64,000 nt of DNA. Origin: Chryseobacterium lathyri. Lineage in GTDB: Bacteria > Bacteroidota > Bacteroidia > Flavobacteriales > Weeksellaceae. Under the pieces are notes generated by a model. That model ran no database searches. It had not been told where the DNA came from and saw nothing but the letters and a program-made list of their open reading frames with translations. Shown here piece after piece: positions 18,701-25,494 of the stretch (its first letter is position 1; every line of letters begins with the position of its first letter). A program made the position numbers and the translations under genes. The stretch lies in assembly GCF_003290185.1 (NCBI RefSeq), contig NZ_QNFY01000001.1, positions 248,001-312,000 of the forward strand, written 5' to 3'.

Positions 18701-19025
18701 GGCTAATGAATCATGGGGAAGATACTGGAGCTGGGACCCGAAAGAAACATGGGCATTCATCTCTATCATGGTATACGCTTTCGTGCTGCACATGAGATTA
18801 GTTCCCGGACTGAGAAGCAGATGGGCATTCCATGTAGCCACAATGTTTGCTTTCTGTTCTATGGTAATGACCTACTTCGGAGTTAATTATTACCTGAGCG
18901 GACTTCACTCATATGCTGCAGGAGATCCGGTTCCGGTTCCGGCCTGGGTATACATTGGATTGGGAACTATGCTGGCTTTATCAGCTGCTTCTTATTTCAA
19001 GTTCAAAGTATTAACGAAGAAATAG
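15756..19025 (+). CDS. ccsBA: CcsBA: fused ResB-CcsA cytochrome c synthetase
   Basis: A 1089-residue fusion of the two system II cytochrome c biogenesis proteins, which carry heme across the membrane and attach it to apocytochromes. The ResB-like part (about 1-460) has N-terminal helices, an Arg-rich loop (RYRLWRREKW) and a large periplasmic domain. A helix near 455-475 is followed by a His-rich stretch (five His between about 478 and 500). The CcsA-like part (about 770-1089) has the heme-binding WWD motif, WGRYWSWDPKETW, near residue 986, with flanking His residues. Fused forms are known in Bacteroidota. It is transcribed alone and closed by a terminator. Confidence 0.92.
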   Translation: MKKLQDILISTRTMAVLLLVYAFAMAYATFLENDYGTPTAKALIYEAKWFELIMFLLILNFIGNIARYRLWRREKWPVLVFHLAFILIFIGGAITRYISFEGTMHIREGETSNEIVTDKNFFKIQIEEKGDVLNYQDVPYLMSPLHKDFKATYDFHGKEIKVFTKDYIQRKKDSLIAEPSGAEYLHLVSTGTTGRQNIYIKPGETKSINGTLVTFNRAIDGAVEFKKEDGKLFIKTPVDAAFMTMATQATGSTKKDEFQPLVLRSLYTINELKLVVPEGLKKGRLMAFEGDKKKDAMVPDVMRIELQGPKTKQMVDLSVEKGNPNAYKQVTMDGLNIMVGFGPKVYNTPFALKLDDFVMETYPGSTSPSAYESHVKIIDEGKETPYKIYMNHVLNYKGYRFFQSSFDPDRMGTVLSVNHDFWGTIISYIGYGLLFLGMFVIFFWKGTHFWKLNKMLTDVNKKKTAAVLLVLLSLGLSAQKIETHGTTDGSREHIHVEGDNHSHAPAPSAQPLDGAAPKQNSLATPMGKMRSISPDEIIARNKISKEHADKFGYLLVQNFEGRIVPINTEALDILRKLYKKDEFKGTDGKSLTANQWFLSINTDTPSWTMVPMIKVGTKGGDELKNKTKADDEGYTSLMNLFPADANGNLTYILEHDYNTAFRKKPSEQTNYDKEVISVNERVHIFNEFFSGQFMRIVPVKNDANHTWHSWLDQKFEPDMESQQVMGPYFAEALTAQKTGDWSKADAELAKLSDYQQKWGKAVVPAKSKVDLEVFMNKVNINFKLLIFYTIIGGLLLILGFVELFKSNKVLNKIIKVIIAIGIVGYLCHFLGLVARWYISGHAPWSNGYEAIIFISWVGITAGLILYRNANALIPAAGFMVAVIMMGFAHGGSALDPQITPLVPVLKSYWLIVHVAIITSSYGFFALSMIIAVISLVFYIISNKETYKLHHDTTLKELVIVSEMSLTIGLFALTVGNFLGGIWANESWGRYWSWDPKETWAFISIMVYAFVLHMRLVPGLRSRWAFHVATMFAFCSMVMTYFGVNYYLSGLHSYAAGDPVPVPAWVYIGLGTMLALSAASYFKFKVLTKK

Positions 19026-19044
19026 ATTTCTTTCAATATAAATC

Positions 19045-19079
19045 AAAATCCTGGAATTCATTTTCCGGGATTTTTTTTT
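19045..19079 (+). terminator. Terminator of ccsBA
   Basis: AAAATCCTGGAA pairs with TTCCGGGATTTT (one G-T pair), then a long T-run, 20 bases after the stop. Confidence 0.85.
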
Positions 19080-19194
19080 CACGTTTTAGGATCCAAATAA
19101 CCTGAAACTAATGACCTCATAATATTCAAACTCACATCCAGAAATCCGCACTAAAAAAAATTAGATTATAGCTCAAAATCTTAAAGTTTATTTA

Positions 19195-19202
19195 TATCTT
19201 TA
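19195..19202 (+). promoter_or_regulatory. Putative -7 element for the SPFH-Arc genes
   Basis: TATCTTTA differs from TAnnTTTG at the last base only and lies 34 bases before the SPFH start. Confidence 0.35.
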
Positions 19203-19236
19203 TGATATCAAAACAATATCAAATTAAATTACAATC

Positions 19237-20100
19237 ATGGAAAAAGTATTAAAGCCTATGTCAGGCTATCTGGCGTTAGTATTCTGTCTGGTTTTATTTG
19301 CCGGAGCAGTTTATTTTTTTATTTCCGGAGTTGAACAGAGTATTACATTCGTGATCATTGCAATGCTTTGCTTTCTGCTGTTCTGTTTCTTTCTAAAAGG
19401 GCTGATGATCATTCAGCCGAACCATTCAAGAGTGTTGAATTTCTTTGGAAAGTATGTGGGAACAGTGAAAGACAACGGACTGTTTTTTATCAATCCTCTG
19501 TATTCTTCACAGAAAATGTCATTGCGTTCAGAAAACTTACAAGGGCAAACTCTGAAAGTAAACGATAAAATGGGTAACCCCATTGAAATCGCAGTGGTAA
19601 TGGTCTGGAAAGTAGGAGATACCTACAAAGCAGCTTTTGACGTTGAGCGTTATTCAGACTTTGTAAGAATGCAGAGTGAAGCTGCGGTACGTCATTTGGC
19701 GATGAGTTTTCCGTACGACAATTTAGAAGATGACCATGCGCCGATTACTTTGAGAGAAGGAGGTGATAAGATCAATTCTATTTTGGAGCAGGAGCTTACG
19801 GATCGTCTTTCAAAAGCGGGAATTGTGATTCAGGAAGCGAGAATTTCTCACCTTGCTTATGCTTCGGAAATTGCAGGAGCAATGCTTCAGAGACAACAGG
19901 CAACAGCAATTGTTGCAGCAAGAACCAAGATTGTGGAAGGTGCTGTAGGAATGGTGGATTTGGCATTGAAAAAGCTTTCAGAAGAAAATATCGTAGAGCT
20001 TGATGATGAAAGAAAAGCAGCCATGGTCAGCAATTTAATGGTGGTGCTATGTGGTGAAAAAGCAGCCCAGCCCATCTTAAATGCAGGAACTCTTTATTAA
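19237..20100 (+). CDS. SPFH/band-7 domain membrane protein
   Basis: A 287-residue protein with two N-terminal transmembrane helices (about 9-30 and 36-56), then an SPFH domain. Typical parts are IIQPNHSRVLNFFGKYVGTVKDNGLFFINP, WKVGDTYKAAFDVERYSDFVRMQSEAAVR and the helical REGGDKINSILEQELTDRL-LQRQQATAIVAARTKIVEGAV. SPFH proteins oligomerise into membrane microdomain scaffolds. The ribbon-helix-helix gene that follows 159 bases later on the same strand suggests a conserved pair. The specific partner or client is not known. Confidence 0.85.
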   Translation: MEKVLKPMSGYLALVFCLVLFAGAVYFFISGVEQSITFVIIAMLCFLLFCFFLKGLMIIQPNHSRVLNFFGKYVGTVKDNGLFFINPLYSSQKMSLRSENLQGQTLKVNDKMGNPIEIAVVMVWKVGDTYKAAFDVERYSDFVRMQSEAAVRHLAMSFPYDNLEDDHAPITLREGGDKINSILEQELTDRLSKAGIVIQEARISHLAYASEIAGAMLQRQQATAIVAARTKIVEGAVGMVDLALKKLSEENIVELDDERKAAMVSNLMVVLCGEKAAQPILNAGTLY

Positions 20101-20259
20101 CAAAATAAAGAGAGAAAAATGAAGAATAAATACTTAGATTTCATAAAAAACTTAGCCGGGTAAAACGCCTTGCGAACAGATAGAAAAGTTTATTTAAACG
20201 AAATCTTTGCGTCTTTTATGTTATTAAAAAAGTATTACTAAACAGGCAAAGAGAAAAGG

Positions 20260-20457
20260 ATGAAATCGGAAAAAACTTCAAAATCCTCTGAAGCTAAAGG
20301 CAAAAAGTCATTCGTCATAAGAATCGATGAAGCGACCTATAAGCTGGTGGAAAAGTGGGCGAATGATGAATTCAGGAGTGTAAACGGACAGATCGAGTAT
20401 CTGCTGCATCAAAGCCTGGTCAATTCAGGAAGGAAAAAGAAAGACCAAGAAGGATAG
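20260..20457 (+). CDS. Arc-type ribbon-helix-helix protein
   Basis: A 65-residue basic protein. Lys/Ser-rich residues 1-17 are followed by KSFVIRIDEATYKLVEKWANDEFRSVNGQIEYLLHQSL, which fits the beta-strand, helix, helix layout of Arc/MetJ-type repressors, with RIDE as the DNA-contacting strand. The C-terminus is Lys-rich. No toxin gene adjoins, so a toxin-antitoxin role is not supported. The neighbour is the SPFH gene, with a terminator after. Confidence 0.75.
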   Translation: MKSEKTSKSSEAKGKKSFVIRIDEATYKLVEKWANDEFRSVNGQIEYLLHQSLVNSGRKKKDQEG

Positions 20458-20525
20458 GATAAAAATAAGATGAAGATTATAATCCAATAAAAGGACAATA
20501 ACAATCCAATTAACCTTACTAAAAA

Positions 20526-20555
20526 GGAAAGCAGAGAAATTTCTCTGCTTTTTAT
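20526..20555. terminator. Terminator after the Arc gene
   Basis: Perfect palindrome AAAGCAGAGAAA / TTTCTCTGCTTT with flanking A- and T-runs. It can also serve the convergent 50-aa gene, whose stop codon it touches. Confidence 0.8.
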
Positions 20556-20704
20556 TTTATACAACTCTGAAGCGTATCAGCTCCGAAGTAGAATATAACG
20601 AGCCAAATCAAGCCTTTGATCGTGAAAAAAGCAAATCCTGCCCAGCCTACACGTTTGAACCACTTCTTGAACTTCGAATTATTATTTTCCTGTGAATTTT
20701 CCAT
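20552..20704 (-). CDS. Small single-pass membrane protein, 50 aa
   Basis: A short frame beginning MENSQENNNS: a polar N-terminus, a basic patch KFKKWFKRVGWAG (11-23), one transmembrane helix (about 24-41, ending GLIWLVIFYFG) and a short tail ending SCIK. The positive-inside rule predicts a cytoplasmic N-terminus. The composition and clean ends argue for a real gene, and similar short proteins are common in Flavobacteriia. Function unknown. Confidence 0.6.
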   Translation of the reverse strand: MENSQENNNSKFKKWFKRVGWAGFAFFTIKGLIWLVIFYFGADTLQSCIK

Positions 20705-20785
20705 GTCTGAATATCAAAAAATTACATGACAAAGATAAGCATGTTTATAATTAGTCCAAATAAAAAGCATGTTAAAAATTAAAAT

Positions 20786-20815
20786 TTTGAGGTTCGCATA
20801 ATATTTCTATCTTTA
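20786..20815 (+). promoter_or_regulatory. Promoter of amaB
   Basis: TTTG (20786-20789), 18-base spacer, TATCTTTA (20808-20815), 24 bases before the ATG. Only the last base departs from consensus. Confidence 0.6.
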
Positions 20816-20839
20816 GAGGAAACGAAAAGTAAACATTTT

Positions 20840-22390
20840 ATGTCTAAAAAAGTAAAGGATTTCGGAATCGAAAAAACACTCAAAAACCTTGGTATTAAAG
20901 AAGAAAATAAGGGGACTTCAGTGGGCGGAAAATATTTTGCTTCGGGGAAAACGATAGAAAGTTTTTCTCCCGTAGATGGCAGGCTAATCGCTAAAATTAA
21001 GACTTCCGGAGAAAGTGATTATGACAAAGTAATTGAGACGTCTCAGAAGGCGTTTCAGGAATTTAGATCCATCCCTGCTCCTAAAAGAGGGGAGATCGTT
21101 AGACAGTTAGGTCAGAAATTAAGAACATATAAAGATGACCTTGGAAAACTTGTTTCTTATGAAATGGGTAAATCTCTTCAGGAAGGTCTTGGGGAAGTTC
21201 AGGAGATGATCGACATCTGTGATTTTGCAGTAGGGGTATCCAGACAGCTTCACGGCTATACCATGCATTCAGAAAGACCAGGTCACAGAATGTATGAGCA
21301 ATACCATCCGCTTGGCGTTGTGGGAATCATCACTGCTTTTAATTTCCCTGTTGCCGTTTGGGCTTGGAACACAGCTCTGGCTTGGATCTGCGGAAATGTT
21401 ACCATCTGGAAGCCGTCTGAAAAAACACCATTGTGTGCTATCGCTTGTCAGAACATTATGTCTGAAGTATTAAAGGAGAACAATCTTGCCGAAGGTATTT
21501 CAAGTGTACTGGTTGCTGATCATGAGATCGGGCAGAAGCTGGTTGATGATAAAAGGGTTTCCCTGGTTTCCTTCACAGGTTCTACAAGAGTGGGAAGAAT
21601 GGTTTCTTCCAAAGTGGCAGAAAGATTCGGGAAATCTATCCTTGAATTGGGAGGAAACAACGCGATCATTATTTCCAAAGATGCAGATATCGACATGTCA
21701 ATCATCGGAGCTGTTTTCGGAGCGGTAGGTACGGCAGGACAGAGATGTACATCAACAAGAAGACTGATCATCCATGAAAGTGTTTACAATGAAGTAAAAA
21801 ACAGATTGGTAAAAGCTTATGGACAGTTGAAAATCGGAAATCCATTAGACGAAAATAACCATGTAGGGCCGCTTATCGATGTAGATGCAGTGAATCAATA
21901 TGAAGAAGCTATCAAGAAATGTAAGAAAGAGGGCGGAAAATTTGTAGTTGAAGGAGGTGTTTTAAGCGGAAAAGAATACGAATCAGGATGCTATGTGAAA
22001 CCATGCATCGCAGAAGTGAAAAATTCTTACGAGATCGTTCAGCACGAAACTTTCGCGCCGATCCTGTATCTGATCAAATATAAAACATTGGAGGAAGCTA
22101 TTGCTATCCAGAACGATGTTCCTCAGGGATTATCATCTGCTATCATGACTCAGAACCTGAGAGAAGCAGAATTATTCCTTTCTCATGCAGGTTCAGACTG
22201 CGGTATTGCCAACGTAAACATCGGAACTTCAGGTGCTGAAATTGGGGGTGCTTTTGGTGGTGAAAAAGAAACAGGAGGCGGAAGAGAGTCCGGTTCAGAC
22301 GTTTGGAAATACTATATGAGAAGACAAACCAATACTATAAATTATACAGCTCAACTTCCTTTAGCACAAGGGATTAAATTTGATTTGTAA
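20840..22390 (+). CDS. amaB: L-piperidine-6-carboxylate / aminoadipate-semialdehyde dehydrogenase (ALDH7 type)
   Basis: A 516-residue NAD-dependent aldehyde dehydrogenase. Catalytic features are Glu in LELGGNN near residue 268 and Cys in GQRCTSTRR near 303; the substrate-side segment IANVNIGTSGAEIGGAFGGEK is typical of the ALDH7/antiquitin group. It should oxidise allysine (in equilibrium with piperideine-6-carboxylate) to 2-aminoadipate. The next gene encodes lysine 6-aminotransferase, which makes that substrate, so the two form a lysine catabolic route. Context supports the substrate; sequence alone proves the ALDH class. Confidence 0.87.
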   Translation: MSKKVKDFGIEKTLKNLGIKEENKGTSVGGKYFASGKTIESFSPVDGRLIAKIKTSGESDYDKVIETSQKAFQEFRSIPAPKRGEIVRQLGQKLRTYKDDLGKLVSYEMGKSLQEGLGEVQEMIDICDFAVGVSRQLHGYTMHSERPGHRMYEQYHPLGVVGIITAFNFPVAVWAWNTALAWICGNVTIWKPSEKTPLCAIACQNIMSEVLKENNLAEGISSVLVADHEIGQKLVDDKRVSLVSFTGSTRVGRMVSSKVAERFGKSILELGGNNAIIISKDADIDMSIIGAVFGAVGTAGQRCTSTRRLIIHESVYNEVKNRLVKAYGQLKIGNPLDENNHVGPLIDVDAVNQYEEAIKKCKKEGGKFVVEGGVLSGKEYESGCYVKPCIAEVKNSYEIVQHETFAPILYLIKYKTLEEAIAIQNDVPQGLSSAIMTQNLREAELFLSHAGSDCGIANVNIGTSGAEIGGAFGGEKETGGGRESGSDVWKYYMRRQTNTINYTAQLPLAQGIKFDL

Positions 22391-22492
22391 AAATTAGGTT
22401 TAAATCAATTCAACAAAAAAACTAAAAATTAATAACCTGAATGTTTAAGACTTTTAATCATTCAATTATTAAATCACACAACTATTTTAATT

Positions 22493-23818
22493 ATGGAACA
22501 AACAATTGATATAAAAGCAAATAAAGTAAAGGAAACCGTAGGAAGACACGTTTTGGCAGACGGCTTTGATTTTGTGATGGATATAGAAAAATCTCACGGA
22601 TCATGGCTGTATGACAAGCTTACAGACAAAGAATACCTGGATATGTTCTCTATGTTTGCATCAGCTTCAATAGGCTACAACCATCCTTATCTGGTAGAAA
22701 GATCAGAGTGGCTGGGGAAAATGGCTGTCAACAAACCTACTTTGGCAGATGTGTATTCAGAGGAATATGCCCACTTTCTGGAAGTTTTTGAAAGAGTAGT
22801 GATTCCTGAAGAACTACAGTATGCTTTCTTTATCGAAGGAGGAACATTAGGAGTAGAAAATGCAATGAAAGCATGCTTCGACTGGAAAACCCGTAAGAAT
22901 TTTGAAAAAGGCCTTCAGACAGAAGCTGGAATCTGTATCCATTTCAGACAGGCATTCCACGGAAGAAGCGGTTATACTTTGAGCTTAACCAATACTTCCG
23001 ATCCTAGAAAATATCAGTATTTCCCAATGTTTGACTGGCCAAGAATCTTAAACCCTAAGCTATCTTTTCCAATTACAGAAGAAAATTTAGAGGAAACCAT
23101 CAAGAATGAAAGGCTGGCTCTTCTTCAGATCGAAGAAGCAATTCTTATGAACCCTGATAAAGTAGCTTGCATCATCATCGAGCCTATCCAGGCCGAAGGT
23201 GGTGACAATCATTTCAGAGATGAGTTCTTAATGGGGCTGAGAAAACTTTGCGATCAGAACGAAATCTTACTGATCTTTGATGAAGTTCAGACAGGTATTG
23301 CCATCACAGGAAAAATGTGGGCATTTCAGCATTTTACAGCAAAACCGGATATTATTTCTTTCGGGAAAAAAGCTCAGGTTTGTGGTGTTTTGGCTAATAA
23401 AGAAAAATTTGATGAGATTCCAAATAACGTTTTCAGAGAAAGTTCAAGGATCAATTCTACGTTCGGAGGGAACTTTATTGACATGCTTCGTTTCCAATTG
23501 GTGATGGAAGTTATCGAAAAGGAAAACCTGGTTGAAAATGCAAGAGTAGTTGGAGATTATCTGTTGGAAAGATTAAAAGAGCTGGCTCAGAAATACCCAG
23601 ATAAAATATCAAATGCGAGAGGAAGGGGTCTTATGTGTGCCATTGATCTTCCTTCCGCAGAACAGCGTAACCGTTTGATGAACGAGCTTTTCAAAGACGG
23701 ACTGATCATTCTTCAGTGTGGGGATCACTCCCTTCGCTTCAGACCACATCTGAATGTTACTCAGCAAGAAATTCAATTGGCTCTTGATAAAATAGAGAAC
23801 AATATTAATAAAATTTAA
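22493..23818 (+). CDS. lat: L-lysine 6-transaminase
   Basis: A 441-residue class III PLP aminotransferase that moves the epsilon-amino group of lysine to 2-oxoglutarate, giving allysine. Visible are the cofactor-site segment YAFFIEGGTLGVENAMKACFDWK near 107-128, the Asp pair LLIFDEVQTG near 260 and the PLP lysine in ISFGKKAQVCG near residue 291. Length and the ADGFDFVMDIEKSHGSWLYD N-terminus match LAT proteins. It lies 102 bases after amaB on the same strand and completes the two-step conversion of lysine to 2-aminoadipate. Confidence 0.88.
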   Translation: MEQTIDIKANKVKETVGRHVLADGFDFVMDIEKSHGSWLYDKLTDKEYLDMFSMFASASIGYNHPYLVERSEWLGKMAVNKPTLADVYSEEYAHFLEVFERVVIPEELQYAFFIEGGTLGVENAMKACFDWKTRKNFEKGLQTEAGICIHFRQAFHGRSGYTLSLTNTSDPRKYQYFPMFDWPRILNPKLSFPITEENLEETIKNERLALLQIEEAILMNPDKVACIIIEPIQAEGGDNHFRDEFLMGLRKLCDQNEILLIFDEVQTGIAITGKMWAFQHFTAKPDIISFGKKAQVCGVLANKEKFDEIPNNVFRESSRINSTFGGNFIDMLRFQLVMEVIEKENLVENARVVGDYLLERLKELAQKYPDKISNARGRGLMCAIDLPSAEQRNRLMNELFKDGLIILQCGDHSLRFRPHLNVTQQEIQLALDKIENNINKI

Positions 23819-23827
23819 ATTCAAAGA

Positions 23828-23859
23828 TTTGTAATTTTAAAAAATACATCGTATATTTA
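23828..23859 (+). promoter_or_regulatory. Promoter of the DUF2007 gene
   Basis: TTTG (23828-23831), 20-base spacer, TATATTTA (23852-23859), 21 bases before the ATG. Confidence 0.55.
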
Positions 23860-23880
23860 GATACTCAAACGATATAGAAT

Positions 23881-24111
23881 ATGGAAAGAAGTACGAGAGT
23901 ATCGGTTTTTGAAAGTGACAAGCCTTCAGAAATCCAGCTAATAAAGTCTAAATTGGATGATGCACAAATTACAAACAGCGTCGAGAACAATTATCTTACC
24001 TTTACGACAACGCCTACCGCAACGTCATTAAAAATTATGGTAAAGTTGGAAGACGAGAAGAATGCATTTGAAGTTATAGATGCTTATCTTCAACAAAGTG
24101 AAAATCAATAA
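23881..24111 (+). CDS. DUF2007-like small protein
   Basis: A 76-residue protein with the pattern VFESDKPSEIQLIKSKLDDAQI near 8-30 and the C-terminal VKLEDEKNAFEVIDAYL near 53-69, resembling the DUF2007 putative signal-transducing family with its ferredoxin-like fold. In that family the domain is thought to bind a small ligand, but no function is firmly known. It follows lat but has its own promoter and terminator. Confidence 0.7.
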   Translation: MERSTRVSVFESDKPSEIQLIKSKLDDAQITNSVENNYLTFTTTPTATSLKIMVKLEDEKNAFEVIDAYLQQSENQ

Positions 24112-24144
24112 AACAATTTCATAATTTTAAATTTTACTACTTCG

Positions 24145-24180
24145 AACCGAAAATTAATTTTAATTAGTTTTCGGTTTTTT
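24145..24180 (+). terminator. Terminator of the DUF2007 gene
   Basis: AACCGAAAA pairs with TTTTCGGTT around an AT-rich loop, followed by T-rich sequence, 34 bases after the stop. Confidence 0.75.
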
Positions 24181-24284
24181 GATTCAAATAATATTAATTA
24201 TTAAAGATTTAAGTATTTAAAAATTTGAGATGTAGAGATTAGAAATATTGGATCATAACTCAATTAGACTACATTATTCAATAG

Positions 24285-24339
24285 AGGCGGGCTTTAGCCC
24301 GTCTTAAAAATTAAAAAATTACATTTGGTTTTAGCCAAA
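24285..24339. repeat. Paired small palindromes (GGCGGGC-TTTA-GCCCGTC and TTTGG-N6-CCAAA)
   Basis: Two hairpins, at 24285-24304 (8-bp stem with one G-T) and 24324-24339 (5-bp stem), share the core TTTTAGCC/CTTTAGCCC. They stand out by GC content in AT-rich intergenic DNA and lack a T-run. They look like a dispersed flavobacterial intergenic repeat rather than a terminator. Confidence 0.55.
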
Positions 24340-24408
24340 ACTTAAAAACATATCCAAATCTCTTAAATTTTAAATACTTAAATCATTCAATTCAATAAAC
24401 AACTAACA

Positions 24409-24921
24409 ATGAATTCAGAGACCAAACTTAGAAAAGCAGAAATTGATGACAGGGATATAATTTGGGGAATTATCCAACAATCCATTGAAAGAAGAAAACA
24501 GGACGGGAGTACCCAATGGCAGAATGGATACCCTAATTTAGGAACCGTAGAAAGCGATATTGCAAAAGGCTTTGGGTATGTCCTTACCATTGATGGGGAA
24601 ATTGCCGTTTATGTAGCATTGATTTTAAATGACGAACCTGCCTACAGTACTATTGAAGGAGCCTGGCTAAGCGATGGAGAATTTGTTGTTGTACATAGAG
24701 TGGCGGTTGATGGAAAATTTGCCGGCCAGGGTATGGTGAAAAAATTATTTGATCACATTGAAGATTTTACAAGATCTCATGGAATTCAAAGTATAAAAGT
24801 AGATACAAATTATGATAATAATGCCATGCTGAAGATCCTTGAAAGTAAGGGTTATTCCTATTGTGGTGAAGTATTATTGGCCGGAGGAATGAGAAAAGCC
24901 TATGAAAAGATTATAATTTAA
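24409..24921 (+). CDS. GNAT-family N-acetyltransferase
   Basis: A 170-residue acetyltransferase. The fold shows in VVHRVAVDGKFAGQGMVKKLFDH near 101-123 (acetyl-CoA pyrophosphate loop, here GQGM) and IKVDTNYDNNAMLKILESKGYSYCGEV near 130-156. The N-terminal QSIERRKQDGSTQWQNGYPN is typical of a GNAT subgroup with unknown small-molecule substrate. No partner gene adjoins; the efflux operon starts 116 bases later with its own promoter. Confidence 0.8.
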   Translation: MNSETKLRKAEIDDRDIIWGIIQQSIERRKQDGSTQWQNGYPNLGTVESDIAKGFGYVLTIDGEIAVYVALILNDEPAYSTIEGAWLSDGEFVVVHRVAVDGKFAGQGMVKKLFDHIEDFTRSHGIQSIKVDTNYDNNAMLKILESKGYSYCGEVLLAGGMRKAYEKIII

Positions 24922-24994
24922 GCCAAAAGTTAAATCATGTTTCATTGAATTTTTAAAAGAATCTTCATTTATAAACTCTATCATGTTTGTTCGT

Positions 24995-25009
24995 TTAGTT
25001 CTGAACTAA
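24995..25009. promoter_or_regulatory. Candidate operator for the GbsR regulator
   Basis: Perfect palindrome TTAGTTC-T-GAACTAA, lying 4 bases upstream of the -7 element of the efflux operon. A repressor bound here would cover the promoter spacer. Confidence 0.55.
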
Positions 25010-25013
25010 TTTC

Positions 25014-25021
25014 TACTTTTG
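25014..25021 (+). promoter_or_regulatory. -7 element of the RND efflux operon
   Basis: TACTTTTG, exact consensus, 16 bases before the regulator start. TTTA at 24994 is a possible -33 with a 16-base spacer. Confidence 0.55.
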
Positions 25022-25037
25022 TCAAAATTTTTATATT

Positions 25038-25493
25038 ATGCACCAAAGTATAGAAATTGATGAAAAAATTTTTCAAGATGCTGTAAAATTTTACGGCACC
25101 GTTTTCAACCTACCGCCATTAGCTTCAAAGATTTATGCTTACCTGCTTTTCGATTATGAGAAAGTGGGAATTACCTTTGACGAATTTGTGGAAGTACTCT
25201 CCGCGAGTAAAAGTTCTGTTTCTACCAGTATATCACTACTGTTGAATGCACAGCTGATTATTGACCACAACAAAATGGATGAGCGAAAACGGTATTTTTT
25301 CATCAATGATGAGTATAAAAAAATCAGATTTGAAAAAATTGTTCAAAAAATGGAGGACGAACTCAAACTACTGGATGACTTAAACAACTTTAAAAAAAAT
25401 CATGATAATGAATACAACGAACGGGTAGAAGCTTACAAAGCACTTTTATACAAAAACATAGAAAATATTCAGGAATCTCTTAATAAACTTTAA
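25038..25493 (+). CDS. GbsR/MarR-type transcription regulator
   Basis: A 151-residue winged-helix protein. The recognition region FDEFVEVLSASKSSVSTSISLLLNAQLI (about 50-77) is followed by the wing, DERKRYFFIND, and a coiled C-terminal dimer region. The pattern fits the GbsR subgroup of MarR regulators, often placed at the head of RND efflux operons in Bacteroidota. Its stop is one base from the adaptor start, and a perfect palindrome overlaps the operon promoter, so autorepression is likely. Ligand unknown. Confidence 0.82.
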   Translation: MHQSIEIDEKIFQDAVKFYGTVFNLPPLASKIYAYLLFDYEKVGITFDEFVEVLSASKSSVSTSISLLLNAQLIIDHNKMDERKRYFFINDEYKKIRFEKIVQKMEDELKLLDDLNNFKKNHDNEYNERVEAYKALLYKNIENIQESLNKL

Positions 25494-25494
25494 A

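Noticed and set aside
20119..20163. 14-codon frame MKNKYLDFIKNLAG between the SPFH and Arc genes
   Set aside because: Too short and without a recognisable partner or strong start context. A +1 shift would extend it by about 11 codons, so it may be a relic, but nothing supports a product.
20260..20457. Arc-type protein as antitoxin
   Set aside because: No small toxin-like gene overlaps or adjoins it; the neighbour is an SPFH protein.
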